From contig JAUPFP010000001.1 in assembly GCA_036925085.1 (NCBI GenBank), positions 18,847,342 to 18,911,341 on the forward strand: 64,000 bases of DNA, given 5' to 3'. Source of the stretch: Brachycybe producta (Eukaryota; Arthropoda; Diplopoda; Playtdesmida; Andrognathidae). Every line of letters begins with the position of its first letter. Position 1 is the first letter of the stretch. Both the position numbers and the translations under genes were made by a program. The notes under the pieces were generated by a model that was not told the origin of the DNA, made no database searches, and was given only the letters and a program-made list of their open reading frames with translations. Shown here in pieces: positions 1-10,441 of the stretch.

Positions 1-620
1 ATGAATTTATTGACATGCATTTTCTGTCCCGATTTGAAGTAGTCCATCGCCTCTGTAAACTCTTCCTGTCCTTTGTCATCTGTCAGTAATTTGGTAGCCT
101 TCACTGGATCTGGGACATTCTCCTCGAGTACAGCAATCTGGAATTTTCTTTTCCGGCATTGCTTGTTTCCATCCTTTTGATTCCATTCGTTCCCTCATCG
201 TTTTCGTCGTAGTCTTCACATGTTGGATGTCTTCGAAAAGTTGACGATCTATATAAAAAAAACATTAAAATGAATTGTAAATCATAAAATAAATATTTTC
301 AGTGTGTTACTTTCAGTTTTCAAGTTGGTTCCCACAGAAAGATAATTCACAGTATGTAACTGACATGAAGAACATCTTTATGGCATCAAGTGTCATGAAC
401 TCCCCCATGGATTTTGAGTATGAACACATCCCCTCGATGCCGGTCAGGAAGCTTGTGGCCGGTGTCTTCAATGGGTTGTCTGTCTTGTTGTTTATGTACT
501 TTAGTACACACAAGACATGGTGTATCTTTGTTGTCCTGTGTCCTATAAAACAATAATAAAATACAATTTAGTACAATTTTCTGTTTGCAGACTTTTTATA
601 AACCCATCTCTAATTTCATC
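1..620 (-). other. Unrecognised exon-like coding fragments
   Basis: On the minus strand a stretch at about 1-247 follows a pyrimidine-poor but plausible acceptor (tatatag at about 248-254) and reads as hydrophilic protein for about 45 residues before the better-looking frame changes. A second piece at about 313-513 reads 66 residues with three cysteines and no recognisable domain. The two may be neighbouring exons of one broken gene or element. I recognise no family, and the frame change argues for decay. The remaining sequence to about 960 shows nothing clear. Confidence 0.2.
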
Positions 621-972
621 GTTCTTCCGTTTGCACTCTTGGATGTCAGTAATTTTATGTACATTTTGTGAATGTTGAGAAAGTCATCTGTGTATTGGTC
701 TTGGTGGTTTGCATAAGCTGCAGTAAATGTTTATGCATCTTTTGTCTGTATTTTTGGTTGTGTCTGAAGTAATTTTTGTCAGGTTGGTCGTTTTGCATTT
801 GTCAACAAGTTTAATTTCATGTGGTTTCTTTCTGTCAGTGTCAAGTTCATCATCATCTTGAAATCAAACATCATCTAAAAAAGGTACTGAAGCAGTGCCA
901 GAAGAGTTTTATTATTATGGTTATGGGATTTATTTAACTTTTGATTATAATTTTAATCTATTATTTGATTTC

Positions 973-1724
973 TGTGGCAACCTGGTCTGCTCAAATCAAA
1001 TTTTGTGATTGAGCAGACAAACTCCCTATGGTGGTCTGCCTGACAGCATGCATTAGGCTGTTGGGACGGACGCCATTTTGGTGCCAGCAGACCTCTCACC
1101 GTTGAAGGCAATGGGTGAGAGGTCAGAAGTGACCTCTGTCCCCTCCAGGTGGAGTTGCCTGGAGGTCTTATATGGTCTGGTCAGTCAAGTCAGGGCAGTG
1201 TGTTGTGGACTGGAGACTGACCAACATGAATGGGGAGGCCAGGCCGGCCTCCAATTGGATCTTTCTTTTGTTGTTTTGGCCAGTGGGCCTTTGTGTTGTA
1301 TAGTGTTCTTGGCTGGTCGAAGTGACCAGCCAAGTTATGTTAATACCACTGCCTTATCCATCTGTGTAAGTGTTAATTAAAAATTGTTTTCATTTAATCT
1401 TACTGTGTTGTGTTTCGGTCATTGGGGAGTACCATGGGGAGGGTGGGTTTTCCAGGTGTGGGCAAAACCACCGTCCTGCACCGTCCTATTTCGGCTGGTA
1501 CTTGTCGGTTCGTGGTGGAACCAGAGTTCCACCACAATATTCTTGGTGTGGCGACTTGTTTGACCATCATGTCCATTGAGGGGGCTCCGGTGGAGTCGAC
1601 ACCACCCAGGTTTAACTGTGAGAGGCGGCTACGGGTGCAGTCCCATCAACATAAGACGCCTGGAGCCGGGTAAGTTGGTTTTAATTTACCTGGGGTATTG
1701 TTACGGTCCAGTCGGGTCGTTACA
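973..1724 (+). mobile_element. Solo LTR, Ty3/gypsy type
   Basis: A 752-bp TG...CA block starts TGTGGCAACC and ends GGGTCGTTACA, close to the termini of the gypsy LTR at 55,468-56,288. It is flanked by atttc (968-972) and ttttc (1725-1729), a 4-of-5 target duplication. A hairpin (CCTCCAGG...CCTGGAGG) just before a TATA-like motif at about 1168 has the same place and shape as in that LTR. No internal region is attached, so this is a solo LTR of a related, not identical, family. Fossil. Confidence 0.7.
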
Positions 1725-1984
1725 TTTTCGAAATCTTGTGGTAAAAAAGAGCAGTGAAGTCTATATACTACTGCAGCAACTGTTCTCAAAAACAACAAGA
1801 AGCAACCAAAGGTAAGGCTGAAATCCCTAGGGAACGTAATTTTACCAAAACCCACTGATAAAAACTTAAAACTCAACTCCATTGACTGGAGGGGCCGAAC
1901 CCTATAGGGCCCCCCACTTAGATTTAAATGTGTTTTGGGCATTGCCACTTAGTTCACAGAATAGCACTGGGAGAGGGGATAAAC

Positions 1985-2190
1985 AAGGGATGAACAAAAA
2001 CACACCTAACACTTTTAGGACAAATGTTCCTTTAGGATAAATGGTTTTAGGGTATGGATCGGGAGGGCACAACATGAAGTTGACCATGAGAAAAAAGCGG
2101 TTCATTCAAAATTATATACATTTCGACGTGCTTCAAGGTTTTTGTCTTTGTTTGTACAGTGTTACACAGGGAATTAAAGAAAGACAGATG
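1985..2190. repeat. Fragments of two dispersed repeats
   Basis: About 1,985-2,055 carries the TTTAGGACAAATG / TTTTAGGG repeat motifs of the MITE seen at 8,531-8,879. About 2,064-2,150 matches the inner part of the Helitron copies at 41,656 and 49,835 (the block containing gttgacc...gagaaaaaa...ggttcatt). Both are truncated. Confidence 0.5.
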
Positions 2191-2346
2191 GGGATTCACA
2201 TCCCCCTCATATTATGCCAAGCATTTAATTAATTTGGTCCTCTTCAAAATGTTTACCTTATCATTCTGGTCAACCCCAGGGCCGGATTGAGACGAAATTA
2301 GGCCTGATGCAGCAGCACAAAAAAGGCCTATTTATTTTCGGCATTG

Positions 2347-2418
2347 GTGCATGTGCATTCTACACACACTGTGCATGTGCATTCTACACACACCGTGCAT
2401 GTGCATTCTACACACACC
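2347..2418. repeat. 24-bp minisatellite, 3 units
   Basis: Three tandem 24-bp units of gtgcatgtgcattctacaca plus caca/c lie just inside the left end of the hAT element, with a fourth degenerate start after 2418. The expansion probably arose within the element. Confidence 0.85.
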
Positions 2419-2699
2419 GTACATGCGCACTCAGACTGACAAAGGAGCCTTAATTGCTTGTGACGCAACCAGTCAGTCTTTATTGAACATGAATAATAAT
2501 AACGACGTATTATCGTAACAACTCGAGATTAACATCAAGCTATGTAACATCAACATTCAATAGCAATTGTCTGAAAAGTGCACTTAATGCAGAAAAGGCA
2601 AAACCAGATCAACTTAACTTATATTGCTGTTTTTCGAGCCTTAGCAAGCACGAATTTTTCGATAGTGTCAGTGAAGTCAAGACTATGCAGCAGCTCATG

Positions 2700-4250
2700 C
2701 TCAATGCTCATAAGCGCCATCATGCTTTGGAAATGTGTGAGAAAGATTCAACGATGACAAAAGCCTGTACATGGTAAGCTCTGCAGATTTGTTCACAGTC
2801 ACCGGTTTCTCAGTGTGCATAAATGCAGCAAACTGTATCACCTCAGCCACCAGTGTGTCGTCCAAGTCATCTGGATACGAGGAAACGAGATTCTTAGCTT
2901 TGTCCTCGATCTGCTTGATGCTCAATGACGTTAGCTCTGAGAGAAATCCGAATGTTTTACAAATATTGTCATACGCCTTCATCCGCTTTTCCAGTTCAGC
3001 TAACACTGTCGATCATGACCAGATACATCTGAGTTTTGAACGTTTCCCTTAGGCTGAGGTCTGCTTCGTTTGCAGCTCCTTCATCAGGCATTCGCTTTTG
3101 CTTAGGGCCTTGATGGTGCTCAGCCTTGTATTCAATGTTTTGAACCATTTTGGTCGCCATCTGCTCATACACATCAAATCTGTCCTGTGCAAACTGAACA
3201 GTGTCGACCAATGATGCCATCAAGCCAGTTGCCGTATTCAGGCTGACTAGAATCTTGGAGGCTAATGCTCGTACTGTTGAGACGGCCAAGGATATCGTTC
3301 CAGGCAGTCGCCATAACTGCTATCAAGTTCGTCCATCCTGCACGAAAATTCCTCGGCCTGGTTTCTGGTATCTGCCTTCTGCTCCTTATATGCCACAAGC
3401 TCATCCAAGGCTTCCTGAATGCTCTTCCACTCTTCTACCAGCACTTTGACAGCATCTGCACATTCATACCATCGGGTTCCAGGCAAACAATTGAGCATCA
3501 GCCTGTAGCTATTCTTTAGTTGCTGCCAGCAATATGTTGATCCAGACAGAAAAACATATAGTCCATTGACAAAATCAAAAAACCTGGTACAGCCACCGCA
3601 GCTTTCAACAGCCTGATCTCCTACCAGGTTTAGGCTGTGGTTGCAGCATGGAATAAAAGCAGCGTATTTACACTCGCTTCACAATTGCCTGGACACCATT
3701 GTACCATCCTGACATGTTTGACGCATTGTCATACGTCTGGCCTCTGCAGTTAGTAATATCCAAGCCTTTTTCCTTCAGAAAGTTCAAAAGTATGCTAGAA
3801 ATGTGCTCTGCCGTGTGTCTCATCATAGGCATGAATGTCAGGAACCGTTCAACTGGACCCGATGGCAGAACATACCGGATAACAATCGTTAGCTGATCTA
3901 GGTGTCATACGTCAGGTGTCGAGTCAATCGAGACAGAGAAATACTTCGCCTTCTTGGCTTCTTTCAGGATGGTGCCCTGCACCTTTTGTCCCATGGGCTT
4001 CACCAGTTCCTCGCAAATTGTGGATGACAAATGGGAAGTGTGACCTTTCCCGCAGTTCGCATAGTTTCTAATATGGCTAGCCAGCAGAGTATCATACTCC
4101 GCCAACAGCTCAATGATGCCAAGGTAGTTACCATTATGAGCCGAACCTATGATCTCATTCGCACCCCTTATAGCAAGACCACGCTCAGCTAGGAATATCA
4201 GAACGTTGATGGTGATTTGCTTTATTCCATCCACTGAGTTGAGACGTCAT
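2700..4250 (-). pseudogene. hAT transposase remnant (DUF4371 / ZMYM1-like)
   Basis: The best N-terminal piece (4234-3905) reads RGANEIIGSAHNGNYLGIIE, then SHLSSTICEELV and KAKYFSVSIDSTPDV. These match the DUF4371/hAT transposase region seen in ZMYM1-like proteins, where the last motif is the start of the catalytic RNase H-like fold. Further pieces at about 3900-3500 (cysteine/histidine-containing CCNHSLNLVGDQA block), 3498-3262, 3289-2996 and 3006-2701 continue the family in order, ending short of a clear hAT dimerisation motif. The reading frame changes several times, so the transposase is dead. The element supplies no host function that I can see. Confidence 0.8.
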
Positions 4251-4436
4251 AGCAAGCTTGCGTGAAACAGAGCAATAATAAAGTGTCAAGAATCCCCAAG
4301 ATATTGCAAAAAACGCAGTTAAATTACTAAGTAAACTGTTTAATGTTGTCATCTGTTTTCATCTGGGCCTATTTCAGGAATCGGCCTAATGCTGCAGTAT
4401 CAATAGGACCCACCTAAATCCGGAACTGGTCAACCC

Positions 4437-5137
4437 TAAAAAACATGCTCCTTCTGGTTTCCTGAAAAAAGGGGCACCGAAGTGAGTTTTACTATACTAT
4501 TAAGTATATTGGCGAACAATACTAGTGCAATATGTGATATGTTGACTAAGATGTTCTCAATTCCAGATACTTTCCTGTGTTCCTCATGTTCATTGTCAGA
4601 ACTGTTTAGTGTTTGGAATGTTGTGCATATCAAAGAGTAAGTACCCTTATGAGCACAGCTATAAATCTATTGTATAAATCACATGCTTTAATATGTCTTT
4701 TCTTGAGAGTTTGCCTTCTTGCTTTGTCTGTTCTATCATGGCATCTCGTGCATAATTTGGCATGTCAGCATTTCGATCCTCTTCCTCCATAAGTATAGCC
4801 AATCATGTCTCGCATAAAATATTTCAAAGTTTGCCTCTCTTTCAAGGCTCTCTGTATCGCTCCTTGTGTCCGTTCTCAGCTTTTTCTGCATTGTTTGTTG
4901 CATCTAATATTCATGCCTCTTTCATCATAAGTTAATTATTGATACTCCTGGTAAAGTGTTTAAAAAAAATTCCCTCAATTTCAGATCTCTACATCGCACT
5001 CCGTGTTTGTTCTCAGCCAAGGTACTTAGAATTATAGGTTCTCAGCTATTGCACTGCCTTCCGCCCATTTGATTCTTCTGATTTACTCTTCATCTACATA
5101 TACAATGTGTCCCAAAAATTGTATAACCACTTTGTGT
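4437..5137. other. AT-rich, no gene seen
   Basis: About 700 bp of AT-rich sequence without a supported exon, terminal repeat or tandem array. A weak repeat of 'ctctgtatcgctcc' / 'ctctacatcgcactcc' type phrases occurs at about 4850 and 4985. Confidence 0.5.
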
Positions 5138-5146
5138 GTTAATAAC

Positions 5147-5420
5147 CATGGTTTGTAGAGTATGTAATGTGTGCTCAACGTATAACAGAATTCAGCTAGT
5201 TGTAACAAATAAATACCATAAAAAACAAATATCTATCGAAAAAAAACGAGAAATGTGCTGCAAGCCAAACAGAAAACCGTTGTTTTTTCAGTTTGTGAAA
5301 TGCGGCAAAACAAAAACAAATAGAAAAAGTGTTGACACCAGTCATGTTTCAATATGGCATCGCCTTTGGGGGTGTGGCATCTTTTGATATGAGCACACCG
5401 TACATACTCTACAAACCTTG
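5147..5420. mobile_element. MITE family C, complete copy
   Basis: A 274-bp element has about 30-bp inverted ends (CATGGTTTGTAGAGTATGTA left; CAAGGTTTGTAGAGTATGTA right, inward). It is flanked by gttaataac at 5138-5146 and 5421-5429. An 8-9-bp duplication suggests a hAT-type non-autonomous element. A second, left-truncated copy lies at 54,953-55,189. Confidence 0.85.
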
Positions 5421-7076
5421 GTTAATAACTGCCCTGTTTATTTTCTTTAATTTGATTTAATAATCTTATAACTAGGGATGGGGCATTCGAATCCTCGAAT
5501 CTTGAAAAAGATTCGAGATTCGAAAACTCAAATTTTCACCGCTTTTTTCTTTTTTCGAATTCTAACCTAAAAAAACTGTTAAAACTTTGGTAAATTTAGT
5601 TTTAACTCTATTGACGTCCAATAGAAGCATTCACTAAGAAAAAAACGGCGAGTGGTGCAATTTTGGTTACAATTCTGGATTACCATTATCACTGTTGATC
5701 GTTCTCTGGCTAGATTTTTATTTTTAAGAAAACCCAACTGAAAAGAAAACTTAAAAGGTTCGAGGTCAATGAAGACCTGTAAAGTTTCACATCAAATTGA
5801 CTCAACAAACAATTTATGAACAAGATTTTATTTAAATATAGAAATGAATTTCAATACAAAGAATGCAAGATTCCTCCCCTCTTTGCTTTGTCCCACTGTC
5901 GGTTTATGTCGTCTGCTGATGAGATAGCAGACGATATGTGCAGTGAAATTCAAAAGAGAGAAGTTCCCGTGCAGGCAGTGCTCCTTGCACTATGAGCACT
6001 CCCGGTGTATAAGGGGATCGCGGCTTTCGACTCTCAATCAGCGCAGCCGTTTTCTATTAGTGATTGCGTTTAAGGGGTTCTCAAGCATCAGACAGCGTGA
6101 TTTGAATAAAAAAGATTTTATTCAAATTATTCTGTTATTTGAATTTACATATGCGTAACAATGAATAACCCAAAACGAGAAGAGTACGGCCTATGGCTTT
6201 CCCGTCGGATTCTGGCCTCAGTCGTCTTCTAAGCGTTGTCTGCTTGTTCTCGGTAATTGTTTTCCGTCGGCGGTGGCTCTTTTAGTCTAAGCGCCGTTAC
6301 TATGTTCAGTTCGTCGTCTGCTTGTTTTTTTAATACTATCAGAGTTTACTTATTGTGCAGACCGGACAGAGCCTCCGGCTGCAACATACATTAAAGCAGA
6401 CTGCCTTCAAAGGTGAGAGGCCAAGAATATATACACGTGCTAACCCAGTCACGTGATATATCCCCGGCCAATCATCTCCGAAGCTAAAAACATATTTATT
6501 CAAGACATTTGAATCGGGTCACCATAATAGTCTATGGTGACCACAAGAAATACATTAAAATAGTGTTTATTACTATACCTAGCATTGGGCCATTAATGGG
6601 TCTTAATGTCCCAATGCTAGCCTATGTGTAAGTCATTAAAGAGTGTAGAAAGTTTCGATAAGAAAAGAATCTTTATTTGGAAAGGGGTTAAAGAAGAGAA
6701 GTGCAGGTGGCCCTTAAGCTCCTGCCTTGTTAGTTTAGAGATTAGCAGACCACTCCTGGTTGCTATGGCAACACCTGCAGGGAGAAGAAAGAGAAAAACA
6801 GTGGCCATGACGTCAATATACGTGACGTCATGCCAGTGTTGTCAGTGGAGAAAGAGGGGGTCGCTACAAGAAATATAAGACTAAGGGGCAAATAAACAAG
6901 GGCAAATCAAAAGAAATAATAATTGATTATATTCAACTACTACTCTTAAAATGTGAAAAAACAACAATATGACAATAATAAAAACAAAATACAATGTTAC
7001 ACTTACATAAAAACAGCAAAACACCTACATCACCTCATGATGAAGATGAACACTTCCAAACTAGCTCTGACTGAGT

Positions 7077-7320
7077 TGTGAGCTTTTGACGTCGACTCTA
7101 TTTTTCTGACCAACTTCTAGATGTTGTTTCCTGTAACTCGTGCTTCTCTGCATCTCGCGGTGCCTGCACGGAGAAGATTCGAGTCACAGAAAGAGTTGGA
7201 TGGTGATGGATTGCGATCATCCTCCTGCATGGGGTGAAATCTGTGCAGAAGGATGGTGGCCATCCTATTCTCCGTCGACGCTGATATACATCTTCTCCTC
7301 GTTGTGATTACCAATCGAAT
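7077..7320 (-). mobile_element. LTR-end fragment, same family as 48,405-49,102
   Basis: About 245 bp aligns with 48,405-48,660, starting at exactly the same base (TGTGAGCTTTTGAC), which supports that point as a true element terminus. The rest of the LTR is not present here. Fossil. Confidence 0.55.
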
Positions 7321-7683
7321 ATGTAGATTTTGGCAACCATGTTGAAAATTTATAGTTGTGAGAATTTTTTAAAGTTTGGGTGATATTTGAGAGTGTTTAT
7401 AGGAGTTGTTGATGTGTGAGGTTCTTTATTCATTGGGGTTTCTTTTTACCCCCTCCCCACCTCTTGACAACTGTCCTCAGTTGATTTCTCAAATTCCTCC
7501 CGCTTTACTATTGTTGATATGTGATGCTTGTAGTGTTTTTATCTATGGTCATAGAATAAACACTAATGGATTATTGTTTTATTCGTCACGTTGGGTGTCT
7601 TGCTAGTGTTGATGGCAACCCGCAGATCGACGTCACTTCCGGAGTAGAGGTTTTAGACCACCCCAGAGGCGTTGTTGGTTTTA

Positions 7684-8337
7684 TCAATAGCCTCTGATGA
7701 AGTCTCTCCCAGAGCCCATCCGATGTGTGCTTCGGTGCATTTTTGTCGGAGTGTGTACTCGAAGAGGTCGTCCTCTAAGTATACTTTGTTTGTAGTCATG
7801 GACACGGCGAGGTGTAAAGCTCGACCCAGATCTCGGCCTAGCAGTGGGGGCTGGACGATAGATGCCGTCTTGTACATCTGACATCCCAGTCATCATCGGT
7901 GCTGTCACTTGTGGTGCATGAACTGAAGGGTCGTGTGTCGGGGCCTGGTGCTGAGCCCGACTCTGCTGATGTGCGATACGTGGAGAATCAGCATGGGTCA
8001 TGATCGGTAGTGCGTGCGGTTGCTCCACGCGCTCTTCTCTACGTTGCTGAAAGTCTGACTGGCTTCGACGCAATTGTGGGGTGTATTGCCAGTCAGGTTG
8101 GTGCGGTAGATGACGTGGTGTATAGTGTCTGTCGTGACGCTCATAATGCGGAACATGTGGCTCCCTGTAACCATAGTAGGAGGTTGCAGACATGTCAGAA
8201 TCATCATCACGATGATGTGTACGTGTTGTCTGCCACGGTGTTGTGGGTCGGTTCGGTGTGAACCGATCGTCTATGAGCCAATCCATGCATTCGGCTAGCA
8301 TGGTCACCTGTTGCGATAGCTCAAGATTTACAATCAA
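7684..8337 (-). CDS. Unrecognised His/Arg/Pro-rich reading frame
   Basis: A 218-codon open frame (217 residues) rich in His, Arg, Pro, Gln and Tyr, with low-complexity stretches such as HYERHDRHYTPRHLPHQPDW and no membrane segment, zinc knuckle or catalytic motif. An overlapping frame at 7,653-7,877 also stays open and looks more protein-like (PPLLGRDLGRALHLAVSMTT). The context is the 2.7-kb insert in MITE A, so this is more likely a decayed element protein of gag or spacer type than a host gene. Function unknown. Confidence 0.3.
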   Translation of the reverse strand: MIVNLELSQQVTMLAECMDWLIDDRFTPNRPTTPWQTTRTHHRDDDSDMSATSYYGYREPHVPHYERHDRHYTPRHLPHQPDWQYTPQLRRSQSDFQQRREERVEQPHALPIMTHADSPRIAHQQSRAQHQAPTHDPSVHAPQVTAPMMTGMSDVQDGIYRPAPTARPRSGSSFTPRRVHDYKQSILRGRPLRVHTPTKMHRSTHRMGSGRDFIRGY

Positions 8338-8530
8338 TAATTCAAATAATAAGATTGTGACTAATAAAAAAAAAGATTTAGATTCATGTAGAATAAAAAA
8401 ATCTTCATTCTACATCACCTTGTGGTGACCCTGGGCCACACCGTTTTTTTATTATTTATTAAATAATAAATATTATTTATTAAATATTAAGAATTAACTT
8501 AATATTTAATATTATTTCATTTATTTGTAT

Positions 8531-8879
8531 CGGGATAGACTTTGCCCTGTAGACACTTGCCTTAAAAAACATTTGCCCTAAATGCACTTGCCCTAAAAGG
8601 ATGTTTGTCCTAAAACCATTTGCCCTAAAACCACTTTTTTGTTCTCTTTTCATATGGTTTAGTGTCTTTTGGTGAAGTATGTTAAATAGGTCTTGTGCAC
8701 CTGCAGCATGCAAAACACCAAATAACGTGAACTTATTCTACTGTTTAGGGTAAATGTCATTTTAGGGCAAGTGGTTTTAGGGCAAATGTCCCTTTATTGC
8801 AAATGGTTATAGGATAAATGTCCCTTTAGGGCAAATGGTTTTAGGGCAAGTGTCCCTTTAGGGCAATTGTCTCACACCC
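8531..8879. mobile_element. MITE family B with TTTGCCCTAAAA subterminal repeats
   Basis: Extra sequence relative to other copies of MITE A. Both ends are built from reiterated TTTGCCCTAAAACCA-type motifs in opposite orientation (about seven on each side, one every 15-20 bp). Subterminal repeats of this density are typical of transposase binding arrays in non-autonomous DNA transposons. The same motifs recur at 1,985-2,055. Confidence 0.6.
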
Positions 8880-9109
8880 ATAATGTGAATAATATAGGAT
8901 TCTTATATGAAGAATTCAAGATTTCGGGAGTCGAGAACCTTTTAGGATTCGGATTCGAGAAAATTTAGGATTCGTCCCACCTCTACTTATAATTAAAAGT
9001 AAATGTTACAATAAATAAAGATTAGATATATCAGCATTACGTGGTTTGCTTCAATACTGCATTATATCAAGTTTTCAAAATGGCGTCTATTCTCATCTAG
9101 GCATTGATA

Positions 9110-9291
9110 ACAATGGTAAGAAACTGATCTGCAAACATAAATTAATGTATCTCATAAGTTTGACAATTCACTTTGATTTCGTCACATTTACACAATTATA
9201 GCAGGAAATGAAAGAGAATTGTTACACACTTACAAGAGATATGGTAATTTATGTTTACAGATCAGTTTCTTACCAATGACAGCAATATGAA
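9110..9291. mobile_element. Short fold-back MITE (family F)
   Basis: About 55-bp inverted arms (ATGGTAAGAAACTGATCTG... at 9,111 and its reverse complement ending at about 9,291) enclose about 65 bp. No coding capacity. Confidence 0.75.
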
Positions 9292-9629
9292 TGGGTGACA
9301 TTTTTAGCACTTTAGATAATGCATTATTTAAACAATGCATGCAATGCTGTTATATGTAATTTTATTGTACTAATACTGCCTCTTAATTATAAAAGTATAA
9401 AATAAAATTTTAAAAAAATGTGTATACATTTTTTTCTAATACATGAGATTGGCAATTTTGGTGACTAACCTCTTTTGCAGAAATGATCCCTCTTCCCAAA
9501 ATTATAACATTCTTGGTGAAGAATGTTGAAAACTTACGGAAACTCATGGACCAACATTCAAATTTCTTTTATTCCGTATTTCTAGCTACTTTACTTTCCC
9601 CATTCTAATGTCTTCAACATTTCATTTTT

Positions 9630-9920
9630 TCAGTCGCGTTCTTTATAATATTTAAACTGTATCTTGCAAGGACTAATTTTTCCTTGTCTTCCAAATTTCC
9701 AAATCAGATAACACAAAACTCTTAAAATATTAGTCCATCTCAGATGGTCATCAGGTCTGCACTGGGGTTCTCTTTGGTGAAAACTCTTTATTGGGTCTTC
9801 ACTCAAAACAATACTGGAAATGTACTCAATTGCATTTTCTGTTTCTCTTCCAAAAAATTTTACATTGACACCAACTGTGATGCAATAGGTTGAAATTTGA
9901 TCATCAATGCTCATAACCAC
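9630..9920 (-). pseudogene. Unrecognised 96-residue reading frame
   Basis: A minus-strand open frame of 96 residues with a normal amino-acid mix (ITVGVNVKFFGRETENAIEY, then a DDHLRWTNILRVLCYL segment). No family recognised and no flanking exons found. It could be a transposase fragment or chance. Confidence 0.2.
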
Positions 9921-10150
9921 TCAAAATAAGAGATGATTTCTTACAGAATTCTTTCTGCCACAAGGCCTCTGTACTTGAATTTCATCAGAATGTCAGCAGT
10001 GCAATGCAGTAACTTGATGAAAATACAAAATGCAGTTTGTCCATTCAAACTGAGAGCTACTATGCCCATACCCTACTTTAAACCTGTTATTCCCCAATTA
10101 CCCTACCCATATAGGGAGAAGGATACAGAGGGGTAACAGGTAAGGTTTGA

Positions 10151-10167
10151 CCCCCCCCCCCCCCCCC
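10151..10167. repeat. Poly-C tract (17 bp)
   Basis: Homopolymer run of C followed by ttt; likely unstable in length. Confidence 0.9.
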
Positions 10168-10410
10168 TTTGGTTTGCTTTTAATTATAAAACCTTGCTGG
10201 TATGGAGGGTACTGGGCTGGCCTTGTATAAAAGAAATAATGTTTTCTTACCTTCTGCCTGCTGGTAGAGGTGGAGAGTGTGGTAGAGCTAATGGTCTTTT
10301 GGTTTGTAGTGGTTGTTGTTGATGTTTTTTCCCTTGTTATTTTTTTCTTCACTTCACTTTTATTAAATCCCTTTTTAATTTTTATTAACTTATTTTAATT
10401 TTCCTTTTTT

Positions 10411-10440
<30 letters not shown>

Positions 10441-10441
<1 letters not shown>

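Larger units (their letters stand above)
2277..4428 (-). mobile_element. hAT DNA transposon
   Basis: The boundaries are exact. Terminal inverted repeats CAGGGCCGGATTGAG (left) and CAGTTCCGGATTTAG (right, read inward) are flanked by the identical 8-bp duplication gtcaaccc at 2269-2276 and 4429-4436. Eight-base duplications and CAGNNNCGGATT ends are diagnostic of hAT elements. The 2,152-bp length and coding remnant on the minus strand make it an autonomous-type copy that has since decayed. Confidence 0.9.
5693..8414. mobile_element. Insertion within MITE A, possibly LTR-type, decayed
   Basis: Relative to uninterrupted copies of MITE A, an extra 2,722 bp begins TGTTGATCG and ends ATTCTACA. It is bounded by tcac on both sides (5689-5692 and 8415-8418), as expected of a TG...CA element with a 4-bp duplication. 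I could not find matching long terminal repeats, so the class is uncertain. It holds several perfect stem-loops (for example ggtcaccata...tatggtgacc at about 6517-6542 and ctagcattggg...cccaatgctag at about 6580-6621) and the fragments listed separately. Fossil. Confidence 0.45.
5473..8985. mobile_element. MITE family A, copy 1, split by two insertions
   Basis: Ends TAGGGATGGGGCATTCGAAT and TAGAGGTGGGACGAATCC (inward) are flanked by cttataac (5465-5472) and cttataat (8986-8993), an 8-bp duplication with one mismatch, as for hAT-derived MITEs. Comparison with the uninterrupted copy at 38,083-38,515 shows the original element was about 430 bp. It was opened by a 2.7-kb insert (5693-8414) and a roughly 350-bp insert (8531-8879). 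Confidence 0.8.

Noticed and set aside
5905-5965. Possible hammerhead ribozyme (ctgatgag ... gaaa)
   Set aside because: The conserved core words occur, but the sequence between them cannot form the required stem II, and flanking stems do not pair.
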